Below, piece by piece: positions 5,424-12,135 of a stretch of 13,929 nucleotides of DNA (positions are counted from its first letter, which is position 1; each line of letters opens with the position of its first letter). Position numbers and translations under genes: made by a program. The notes beneath the pieces are model-generated. The model made no database searches, had not been told where the DNA came from, and worked only from the letters and a program-made list of their open reading frames with translations. The DNA lies in contig USCF01000007.1 of assembly GCA_900553115.1 (NCBI GenBank), positions 1-13,929 on the forward strand, read 5' to 3'. This stretch comes from an uncultured Alphaproteobacteria bacterium (GTDB lineage Bacteria > Pseudomonadota > Alphaproteobacteria > RF32 > CAG-239).

Positions 5424-6767
5424 TTAAGATAATTTTTTGATACAAGCCAAAATTTTTTCTGAAATTTCGGTTACAAGCTCTTGATTTTCATCTTCTATTT
5501 TTAGACGCAGCACCGGTTCGGTTCCAGATTTGCGAACAATAATAGAACCATGATTTTCTAAAGCTTCTTTAGCTTTGGCTAAACATTGTTGAAAGTCTGC
5601 TTTTTCTAATAGCGCCGAAACCTCATCTTTGCTGTTGAAACGCAGATTGTGCGCAGCGGTTGGATATGGAACAAAAACAGGGAAAATCTCGCTCATCTTT
5701 TTGCCGCTTTCTTTAACGCCAAGGCAGATGACAATTGAGGCTAAAAGCGCGTCGCCGGTCAATGAATAGTCGGCCAAAACCATATGTCCGGATTCTTCTC
5801 CGCCAATGTTGGAGCCGGTTTCGCGCATTTTTTCAATAACATAACGTTCACCGACAGCCGAAGTTTGGTAGTCGACGCCAATAGATTTTAGATATTTGCC
5901 TAAACCTAAGTTTGAATATATGGTGGCTACGGCTGTGTTACCTTTTAAGAGATTGTGCTGTTTAAAATATGTGGCAAGATAAGCAATGATTTGGTCGCCG
6001 TTCAAACGGGTGCCTTTTTCATCGCAAACAATAATACGGTCGCCATCGCCGTCCACAGCAATGCCAAGCTGACTATGACTTTCGACCACGGTTTGACACA
6101 GTTTTTCGGTGTGCTGAGAGCCGCAATCTTGATTGATGTTGCAGCCGTTTGGCGAATCGGCTAATGAAATTATATCGGCTCCAAGATGACGGTATATTTG
6201 CGGCATAATGTTCGAAAAAGCACCGTTTGCCGAATCGATAACAATTTTCATGCCTTTAAGCGCATTTGGCTGTGTCATTTGGGATACGGTGTGCAAATAA
6301 TTTTCTAAACCGGCACTATGCTTTATGATTTTTCCGATTTTATCTGTAGAATACGCAGGCGCCGAATCTTTAGCCAGCAATTCTTCAACCTGATGTGATT
6401 GTTCATCGGAAAATTTATCACCGCTGGCTGTTATGAGTTTTAGTCCGTTGTCTTGATAAGGATTATGCGATGCCGTAATCATTATGCTCATGTCTACGTT
6501 CAGTGTTGGTGTCAGCGTGGTGCAAAGCGGAGTCGGGATTATACCTAAATCAATAACATCTATGCCTTGAGAGGTAAAACCGGAACTAAGTGCACTAAAA
6601 AGCATGTCACCGGAAATTCTGGTGTCGCGGGCAATGGCAACGCGTTTGTTGCCGGTGCAAATTGCTTGGCTAAGGGCAATAGCTAAGCGGCTGCAAAAAT
6701 CTATGGTAAGAGGATAGGTATTGGCTATGCCGCGGATGCCGTCGGTGCCGAAAAGTTTGTTAGACAT
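5424..6767 (-). CDS. glmM: Phosphoglucosamine mutase
   Basis: It interconverts glucosamine-6-phosphate and glucosamine-1-phosphate, the step between GlmS and GlmU toward UDP-GlcNAc for peptidoglycan and lipid A. The 447-residue length matches the family. Visible are the N-terminal FGTDGIRG (6-13), the catalytic phosphoserine loop ITASHNP (Ser100), the Mg-binding DGDGDR loop, the sugar-binding GEESGH loop and the phosphate-binding RKSGTEPVLR near the C-terminus. The start at 6767 (MSNKLFGTDG) is preferred because AAGGAG lies 7 nt upstream and family members begin here; an in-frame ATG at 6803 would lie upstream of that SD and inside a terminator hairpin. Only about 15 nt separate the outer-membrane gene's terminator from the glmM SD, so its transcript must come from readthrough or a promoter I cannot locate. 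Confidence 0.95.
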   Translation of the reverse strand: MSNKLFGTDGIRGIANTYPLTIDFCSRLAIALSQAICTGNKRVAIARDTRISGDMLFSALSSGFTSQGIDVIDLGIIPTPLCTTLTPTLNVDMSIMITASHNPYQDNGLKLITASGDKFSDEQSHQVEELLAKDSAPAYSTDKIGKIIKHSAGLENYLHTVSQMTQPNALKGMKIVIDSANGAFSNIMPQIYRHLGADIISLADSPNGCNINQDCGSQHTEKLCQTVVESHSQLGIAVDGDGDRIIVCDEKGTRLNGDQIIAYLATYFKQHNLLKGNTAVATIYSNLGLGKYLKSIGVDYQTSAVGERYVIEKMRETGSNIGGEESGHMVLADYSLTGDALLASIVICLGVKESGKKMSEIFPVFVPYPTAAHNLRFNSKDEVSALLEKADFQQCLAKAKEALENHGSIIVRKSGTEPVLRLKIEDENQELVTEISEKILACIKKLS

Positions 6768-6785
6768 GAGGATACTCCTTAGTAG

Positions 6786-6815
6786 AAAAAAAGCCGCTAA
6801 CAAGCTAGCGGCTTT
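6786..6815 (-). terminator. Strong terminator of the outer-membrane gene, just upstream of glmM
   Basis: On the minus strand, AAAGCCGCTA pairs with TAGCGGCTTT (6815-6806 and 6799-6790) in a perfect 10-bp stem followed by a T-run (to 6786). It ends 18 nt before the glmM ATG. Confidence 0.85.
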
Positions 6816-6833
6816 ATGGTGTTTAGTACTTTG

Positions 6834-7433
6834 TTAGAATACGTAACGCAAACCGGTATAAATTTCATGAGCAGTGATATCAGCATGTTTGATTGAGCCC
6901 ATGTCATAGTAGCGGTAACCGGCGTCAACATTGAAACGGTTGGTCACTTTTACGCTCAAACCGCCGCCAACAGACCAAGTGAAACGAGTTGGTTTGTAGT
7001 TGCCGTTTTCTACGTGGGTGCCGCCTGTAGAATAAGAATCTTTATATTTCATAGAAGTGAAACCGATACCGGCGCCAACATAAGGTGTAAACCATCTGTA
7101 TGGAGCAAAGTCAAAATATCCGTTCAACATATATGAATAGGTTCTTAAATTGTGTTTTGCCCATTGATCTCTTTCATGGTCGGTTTTATTGCTTTTTTGA
7201 CGCCATACATATTCTAATTCTGTACGAAAATAATTGTAACGGTAACCCAAAGCGCCGCTCAGCATCAATTTGTTTTTATCCAAACCGTCTGTGTCAAAAG
7301 CGTTGTCGCCTTTTTTTGAATAGTCGTGCTTTACAACACCGCCGCGGCCGCCTAAATAAAAACCATTGCAGTCAGCCATTGCGTTGGAGCATAAAAATGT
7401 GCCTGCCAACAAAGCTAAAATAAATTTATTCAT
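6834..7433 (-). CDS. Outer-membrane beta-barrel protein (OmpA-like/opacity type)
   Basis: A 199-residue product with a signal peptide (cleavage after AMA, residue 20) and a mature part of alternating strands rich in Tyr, Gly and aromatic residues. Recurrent barrel patterns are visible (GFYLGGRGG, LGYRYNYFRTELEY, PYVGAGIGF, WSVGGGLSVKV, FNVDAGYRYYDMG). The last residues YVF end in the C-terminal Phe used as an outer-membrane insertion signal by the BAM complex. The size and strand number suggest an eight-stranded barrel of the OMP_b-brl/Opa class; the specific function is unknown. It lacks an OmpA peptidoglycan-binding domain. AAAGGAG precedes the start. The terminator at 6786-6815 closes the gene. 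The intergenic region with rnpB is AT-rich and contains a TTAA-N7-TTAA box; no convincing -35/-10 was fixed for this gene. Confidence 0.88.
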   Translation of the reverse strand: MNKFILALLAGTFLCSNAMADCNGFYLGGRGGVVKHDYSKKGDNAFDTDGLDKNKLMLSGALGYRYNYFRTELEYVWRQKSNKTDHERDQWAKHNLRTYSYMLNGYFDFAPYRWFTPYVGAGIGFTSMKYKDSYSTGGTHVENGNYKPTRFTWSVGGGLSVKVTNRFNVDAGYRYYDMGSIKHADITAHEIYTGLRYVF

Positions 7434-7479
7434 AGTTTTCTCCTTTGAAAATAACTGCTGTCAGATTAGAAGAAAATCT

Positions 7480-7494
7480 TTAAAATTTAATTAA
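7480..7494. promoter_or_regulatory. Possible CtrA box (TTAA-N7-TTAA)
   Basis: TTAA (7480-7483) and TTAA (7491-7494) have exactly the seven-base spacing of canonical CtrA sites. They lie between the divergent outer-membrane gene and rnpB, about 25 nt upstream of the rnpB -35. The region is very AT-rich, so chance occurrence is likely enough to keep confidence low. Confidence 0.25.
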
Positions 7495-7518
7495 AGTTGG
7501 GAAAATCCTTAAAAAACA

Positions 7519-7547
7519 TTGATTTTATTTATAAGCGGGGGTATTTT
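7519..7547 (+). promoter_or_regulatory. Promoter of rnpB and probably of the lpxC-bamD-recN-uvrC operon
   Basis: TTGATT (7519-7524), a 17-nt spacer with a G-rich 3' end and TATTTT (7542-7547) place the start at about 7554, exactly where the RNase P RNA P1 helix begins. No other promoter was found for the operon. Confidence 0.6.
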
Positions 7548-7553
7548 CTAGTT

Positions 7554-7962
7554 TGGAAAGGTGGTCGGATAGCTGCGTCAGGGAAAGTAAAATCCATTGA
7601 TGAGGAAAGTCCGGGCTTCACGGAAACAAGGTACCAGATAACGTCTGGCTGGAGAAATCCAAGGGAAAGTGCCGCAGAAAATTACCGCCGGCTAAATGTC
7701 GGTAAGGTTGAAAAGGCGAGGTAAGAGCTCACCGCACAGGCAGCAATGTTTGTGGCAAGGTAAACCCTATCTGATGTAAGACCAAATTAGGAGGCTTTAG
7801 TCTTTTGGGGCTAAAGAAACGGAGTGTTTCCGCTCCGCTCCAGAGGTGGGTCGCACCAGTCAAGCGGTGACGTTTGACGTAGATGAATAGCTATCGCACA
7901 AATCTTTGCCGGATACGGTAAAGCAAATCGTGTACAGAACTCGGCTTATAGACCGCCTTCCA
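7554..7962 (+). ncRNA. rnpB: RNase P RNA (bacterial type A)
   Basis: The catalytic RNA of RNase P trims tRNA 5' leaders. Universal core elements are present in order. The 5' P1 strand GGAAAGGTGGTC pairs with the 3' GACCGCCTTCC. GAGGAAAGTCCGGGCT (about 7601-7618) and the closing ACAGAACTCGGCTTATAGACC form P4 and flanking regions. GGTAAGAGCTCACCGC, GGCAAGGTAAACCC and AGATGAATAG match conserved core blocks. The length of about 409 nt is typical. A T(7) run (7963-7969) follows and is directly adjacent to the lpxC ribosome binding site. Short open frames inside this region are fortuitous. Confidence 0.96.
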
Positions 7963-7980
7963 TTTTTTTAGGAGAATTTT

Positions 7981-8835
7981 ATGCAAAAAACTTTTAGCGA
8001 AATTTTTGAAATTCAGGGTATCGGTCTGCATAGCGGTTTGCCAAGCAAAATGACTTTTTATCCGGCAGATGCAAACAGCGGAATTGTGTTTGTGCGGGCG
8101 GATTTGCCTAATAAACCTGAATTTAAGGCGTTATATGGTCAGGTGGTGGATACTCGTAATTGCACCTGCTTGGGTAATGAAAAAAAAGAAATTGTCAGCA
8201 CAATTGAGCATATTATGGCCGCTTTATATGTTTTGGGCGTGGATAACGCGCGAATCGAAGTAACAAATCCGGAAACACCGATTATGGACGGTAGTGCTAA
8301 AGTTTTTTATGATGAATTGAAAAAAGTTCCGCTGAAAGAGTTACAGGCAAAACGCAAATATCTGAAGGTTTTGCAAAAAGTGGAATTTGATGACGGCAAA
8401 GGTGCTAAAGTTATTTTAGAACCGAGCGATAAACTGCATATTCATTTTACCATTGATTTTCCTTCTAAAATTGTGGGACAACAAGAATTTGACGGCGATA
8501 TTGAACCATCTGTTTTTGCTGTAAAAATTGCACCGGCGCGTACGTTTTGTGAAAAATATCAGGTTGACTATTTACGCTCTATTGGCTTGATTAAGGGCGG
8601 AAGCCTTGAAAATGCTGTGGTTTTAGACGGTGAAAAAATTTTGAATGAGGGTGGTTTCAGGGTTGAAAATGAAGCTGTTAACCATAAAGTTTTGGATTGT
8701 ATCGACGATATGGATACATCAGTGTATAGACTTTTGGCAAATATTACAGCTGAAAAAAGCGGACATTTTCACAATAATGAAGTGTTGAAAAAATTATTTG
8801 CAGATACACATAATTATCAAATAATTGAGGAATAA
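7981..8835 (+). CDS. lpxC: UDP-3-O-acyl-N-acetylglucosamine deacetylase
   Basis: This cytoplasmic zinc enzyme carries out the committed step of lipid A synthesis, deacetylating UDP-3-O-acyl-GlcNAc. The 284 residues are a little short of the usual ~300 but complete. Zn ligands are His77 (TIEHIMAAL), His235 and Asp239 (NHKVLDCIDD). The C-terminal SGHFHNNE contains the catalytic His region. The N-terminal IGLHSG and the DGSA turn in PETPIMDGSAK are family signatures. AGGAG (7970-7974) precedes the ATG by 6 nt and is fused to the end of the rnpB T-run. bamD starts 4 nt after its stop. The gene product and GlmM act in connected amino-sugar pathways. Confidence 0.95.
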   Translation: MQKTFSEIFEIQGIGLHSGLPSKMTFYPADANSGIVFVRADLPNKPEFKALYGQVVDTRNCTCLGNEKKEIVSTIEHIMAALYVLGVDNARIEVTNPETPIMDGSAKVFYDELKKVPLKELQAKRKYLKVLQKVEFDDGKGAKVILEPSDKLHIHFTIDFPSKIVGQQEFDGDIEPSVFAVKIAPARTFCEKYQVDYLRSIGLIKGGSLENAVVLDGEKILNEGGFRVENEAVNHKVLDCIDDMDTSVYRLLANITAEKSGHFHNNEVLKKLFADTHNYQIIEE

Positions 8836-8839
8836 CAAG

Positions 8840-10474
8840 ATGAAAAAAATTTATGGCTTGTTGGCGGTGTTATTGATTTCTGGCTGTGCTGCTGAAAAAG
8901 TGCAAACGGATTTACCGGTTGAAAATTTATATAACAACGCATTTGATGATTTGCAAAAAACAAAATATAAAAAAGCCGCAGAAGAATTTGAACAGGTGGA
9001 AATTGAGCACCCATATTCCCAGTGGGCAGTAAAAGCCAAATTAATGGGGGCGTATGCTTACTATAAAAATGAAGATTATGATGACGCCGTGCTGGCGCTT
9101 GACCGTTTTATAAAATATCATCCGGGCAATAAAGATGTGGCGTATGCTTATTATTTGAAAGGTATGTGCTATTATGACCAGATTTCATCGGCTGATAAAG
9201 ATCAAGCGGATACAGAAAAAGCCGAGGAAGCTTTTAATCGTCTGATTATGCTTTATCCAGATAGTGAATATGCTGCAGATGCTCGTAAAAAAGTTAATTT
9301 GACTGCCGATTATAAGGCTGGTCAAGAAATGATTATCGGTCGTTATTATTTGAATAATGGAAATTATTTGTCGGCTCTGAATCGTTTTAACGTGGTTTTG
9401 GAAAATTATCAAACTACAGTGCAAATTGAAGAGGCTTTGTATCGCCAAGTGGAAATTTATGGCATTTTGGGGTTGAATAAATACGCTGCCGGGTACTATA
9501 AGATTTTGCAAAATAATTATCCAGATGGTATTTGGACGGCAAAGGCTGCTAAAGTTATGGAAAAAATCAGCAAAGCTCCAACGAAAAAAGCGGAAACACC
9601 GAAAAAAGAAGCCGAAGAAGTAAAAGCAGAAACTTCAAGCAGTTGGTTTGGCTGGTTTAAATCTGACGAACAGCCGGAAGTTAAAGCGGAAACACCGAAA
9701 AAAGAAGCCGAAGAAGTAAAAGCAGAAACTTCAAGCAGTTGGTTTGGCTGGTTCAAATCTGACGAACAGCCGGAAGTTAAAGCGGAAACACCGAAAAAAG
9801 AAACCGAAGAATTAAAAGCAGAAACTTCCGGCAGCTGGTTTGGCTGGTTCAAATCTGACGAACAGCCAGAAGCTAAAGTAGAAACACCGAAAAAAGAAGT
9901 TGAAGACGCAAAAGAAGAAACTTCAAGCAGTTGGTTTAGCTGGTTCAAATCTGACGAACAGCCAGAAGCTAAAGCGGAAACACCGAAAAAAGAAGTTGAA
10001 GAAGTAAAAGCAGAAACTTCAAGCAGTTGGTTTGGCTGGTTCAAGTCTGACGAACAGCCGGAAGTTAAAGTAGAAATACCAAAAAAGGAAGTTGAAGAAG
10101 TAAAAGCAGAAACTTCAAGCAGTTGGTTTAGCTGGTTCAAGTCTGCCGAACAGCCGGAAGTTAAAGTAGAAACACCAAAAAAAGAAGTTGAAGAAGTAAA
10201 AGCAGAAACTTCAAGCAGTTGGTTTAGCTGGTTCAAATCTGACGAACAGCCTCAAAGAGAGGAAGAGGATACTTCAAGCAGTTGGTTTAGTTGGTTCAAA
10301 TCCGATGAACAGCCTGATGAGGCAATAGAGGAAATTGCTGTTGAGGTTGAAGAAGAACAGCCAAAAGCCGAAAAAACAAAAATGGAGGTGAAAAAGCCTG
10401 TAAACAGCGTTAAAGTTTCGCACAAAGACCAAGTCGGCGACATTATTAGCGCTAATCCGAGAGGTAAAAAATAA
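8840..10474 (+). CDS. bamD: BamD outer-membrane assembly lipoprotein with a repeat extension
   Basis: BamD is the essential lipoprotein partner of BamA in outer-membrane protein assembly. The N-terminus MKKIYGLLAVLLISGC is a lipoprotein signal with lipobox ISG-Cys16. Residues about 25-235 are TPR-like helices typical of BamD/ComL (YNNAFDDLQKTKYKKAAEEF, HPYSQWAVKA, YHPGNKDVAYAYY, LYPDSEYAADA, YYLNNGNYLSALNRF). Usual BamD ends near 240-290 residues; this one has 544. From residue 251, seven 32-residue repeats and a partial eighth follow, each with AETSSSWF[GS]WFKS, then a Glu/Lys-rich tail. The start at 8840 is fixed by the signal peptide and AGGA in the end of lpxC; a TTG at 8825 would merely add RNNK. 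The stop overlaps the recN start (TAATG), implying translational coupling. The extension's role is unknown; aromatic motifs in a charged, probably disordered chain might contact membranes or partners (inference). Confidence 0.93.
   Translation: MKKIYGLLAVLLISGCAAEKVQTDLPVENLYNNAFDDLQKTKYKKAAEEFEQVEIEHPYSQWAVKAKLMGAYAYYKNEDYDDAVLALDRFIKYHPGNKDVAYAYYLKGMCYYDQISSADKDQADTEKAEEAFNRLIMLYPDSEYAADARKKVNLTADYKAGQEMIIGRYYLNNGNYLSALNRFNVVLENYQTTVQIEEALYRQVEIYGILGLNKYAAGYYKILQNNYPDGIWTAKAAKVMEKISKAPTKKAETPKKEAEEVKAETSSSWFGWFKSDEQPEVKAETPKKEAEEVKAETSSSWFGWFKSDEQPEVKAETPKKETEELKAETSGSWFGWFKSDEQPEAKVETPKKEVEDAKEETSSSWFSWFKSDEQPEAKAETPKKEVEEVKAETSSSWFGWFKSDEQPEVKVEIPKKEVEEVKAETSSSWFSWFKSAEQPEVKVETPKKEVEEVKAETSSSWFSWFKSDEQPQREEEDTSSSWFSWFKSDEQPDEAIEEIAVEVEEEQPKAEKTKMEVKKPVNSVKVSHKDQVGDIISANPRGKK
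9590..10318 (+). repeat. Tandem 96-bp repeats encoding WF[G/S]WFK modules
   Basis: Copies start at 9590, 9686, 9782, 9878, 9974, 10070 and 10166, an exact 96-bp period kept in frame. A shortened eighth copy (about 10257-10318) keeps DTSSSWFSWFKSDEQP. Copies 1 and 2 are almost identical at DNA level. Later copies differ mainly at A/V and G/S positions. This suggests expansion by slippage or unequal recombination. Confidence 0.97.
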
Positions 10475-12135
10475 TGCTGAAATCTTTATCAATTAGAAAT
10501 GTGGTTTTGATTGATAAATTGGATTTGGACTTCCAAAACGGTTTTAGCGTATTAAGCGGAGAAACCGGTGCCGGTAAGTCTATTTTGTTAGATTCGGTTG
10601 GGTTGCTGTTGGGCAAACGCGCCGAAGTCGGTATGATTCGCAGCGGTTGCGACAAACTTTCTGTCTGCGGGAGTTTTGAAGTTGCCGATAAAAAAGGCGA
10701 ATTGGCGGCGCTGTGCGCAGAATATGATTTGGATTTTGAACATGAAATCATTATTAAACGCACGTTGAATCAAGACGGTAAGGGTAAAATATTTTTTAAC
10801 GACCAGCCGATTACGCAAAAGCTCTTAAAAGAAATCGGCAGTTATTTGGTGGAAATTCACGGACAGTTTGATAATCAGGGCTTGCTTAATCCGGCAACGC
10901 ATTTAAGCGTGCTGGACAATTACGGTGCTTATCCCGAAAAAATTACTGCCATGAAAGCAGCTTTTGCTGTGTATAAAAAAGCCAAAGATAACCGAGTGAA
11001 CGCCGAAGCTAAAATTGCTCAGTCAAAGGCTGATGAAGACAATTTACGGCATTGGGTAGATGAGTTTCAAAAAATGCAGCCGCGCGAAAACGAACAAGAA
11101 GAACTTGAAGAAAAACGTCGGCAAATGATGAATGCCGAAAAAATCTTGGAAAATTTAGACGCTGCATACAAGGCGTTGAACCAAGGAGGCGTGCAAAGTG
11201 CCTTGCGTCAGGCTCAGGCGGCGATATCCCGCGTAAATGTTTTGCTGAATGGCAAGTTTGACAATATTTATAGTTTGCTGGATACGGCTTTGGTGAATGC
11301 TGATGAGGCGGGTGAAGAAATTGAAGCGGCGTCAAATGAAGTAAGTTTGAATCAAAATGAGCTGGATGCGGTGGAGGAACGTTTGTTTGCTCTCAAGGCT
11401 TTAGCCCGTAAGCATAATACAACAATTGAAGAATTGCCTCTGGTTTGGCAGCAAATGGAAGAAAACTTGCGCAATTTAGAACTTGGCGAAGATGATATTG
11501 AAAATTTGCGTAAACTTGAAGAAGCTGCCTATAAGGACTATGTTAAAAAAGCCACTGAAGTCAGTCAAGCCCGTTTGGCGGCGGCATTGCGTCTAGATGG
11601 AAAAATTCAAGCTGAATTACCGGACTTGAAAATGGAAAAGGCTCGCTTTATGACACAAATTTCCACCAAGCCGGAAAATCAATGGAACGAGAATGGCCGT
11701 GATGATGTGTGCTTTATGGTTTCTACCAACCCGAATACGCCGTATGGTTCAATCAGTAAAATTGCGTCCGGCGGCGAGTTGGCACGTTTTATGCTGGCTT
11801 TGAAAGTTAATTTAGCGCAAACTTCACAAGTAGAAACGATGATTTTTGACGAAGTTGATACCGGTATCGGCGGTGCGACGGCTCAGGCGGTTGGCGAAAA
11901 ATTGGCTAAGCTCGGCGAACAAGTACAGGTTTTGGTTGTTACCCACTCTCCGCAAGTTGCGGCGCAAAGCAAATATCATTATAAAGTGGAAAAAACAACA
12001 GTTGATAATGTGACGACAACTTCTTTGCGCGAATTATCAGCCACGGAAAAGACCGAAGAAGTGGCGCGCATGCTGTCGGGCGAACATATTACCGACGAGG
12101 CAAGAGCGGCGGCAAAAGTTTTGATAGGAGCTTAA
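10474..12135 (+). CDS. recN: DNA repair protein RecN (SMC-like ATPase)
   Basis: RecN acts in recombinational repair of double-strand breaks. The 553 residues match the full-length family. An N-terminal ATPase lobe has Walker A GETGAGKS (29-36) and a Q-loop area EIHGQFDNQGLL. The long central region (about 150-380), rich in Glu, Lys, Ala and Gln, is the coiled coil. The C-terminal lobe has the signature ASGGELARFMLALKV and Walker B MIFDEVDTGIGG (456-467), followed by VVTHSPQVAAQ. The ATG overlaps the bamD stop and uvrC begins directly after its TAA. Placement after lpxC and bamD is usual in Alphaproteobacteria. An SOS box was not seen, and transcription probably comes from the rnpB/lpxC side. 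Confidence 0.95.
   Translation: MLKSLSIRNVVLIDKLDLDFQNGFSVLSGETGAGKSILLDSVGLLLGKRAEVGMIRSGCDKLSVCGSFEVADKKGELAALCAEYDLDFEHEIIIKRTLNQDGKGKIFFNDQPITQKLLKEIGSYLVEIHGQFDNQGLLNPATHLSVLDNYGAYPEKITAMKAAFAVYKKAKDNRVNAEAKIAQSKADEDNLRHWVDEFQKMQPRENEQEELEEKRRQMMNAEKILENLDAAYKALNQGGVQSALRQAQAAISRVNVLLNGKFDNIYSLLDTALVNADEAGEEIEAASNEVSLNQNELDAVEERLFALKALARKHNTTIEELPLVWQQMEENLRNLELGEDDIENLRKLEEAAYKDYVKKATEVSQARLAAALRLDGKIQAELPDLKMEKARFMTQISTKPENQWNENGRDDVCFMVSTNPNTPYGSISKIASGGELARFMLALKVNLAQTSQVETMIFDEVDTGIGGATAQAVGEKLAKLGEQVQVLVVTHSPQVAAQSKYHYKVEKTTVDNVTTTSLRELSATEKTEEVARMLSGEHITDEARAAAKVLIGA

Noticed and set aside
6768..6803. Longer glmM start at 6803
   Set aside because: It would place the start inside the upstream terminator hairpin and ahead of the SD; family members begin at MSNKLFGTDG.
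7497..7724. Plus-strand open frame of 75 codons
   Set aside because: It overlaps the promoter and 5' half of RNase P RNA, whose conserved core explains the sequence.
9517..10236. Long minus-strand open frame (239 codons) opposite the bamD repeats
   Set aside because: It is a by-product of the in-frame 96-bp repeats on the plus strand; no SD, and the product simply mirrors the repeat.
9590..10318. CRISPR-like regular repeats
   Set aside because: The 96-bp units are contiguous, keep the reading frame and have no variable spacers or cas genes; they encode protein repeats.
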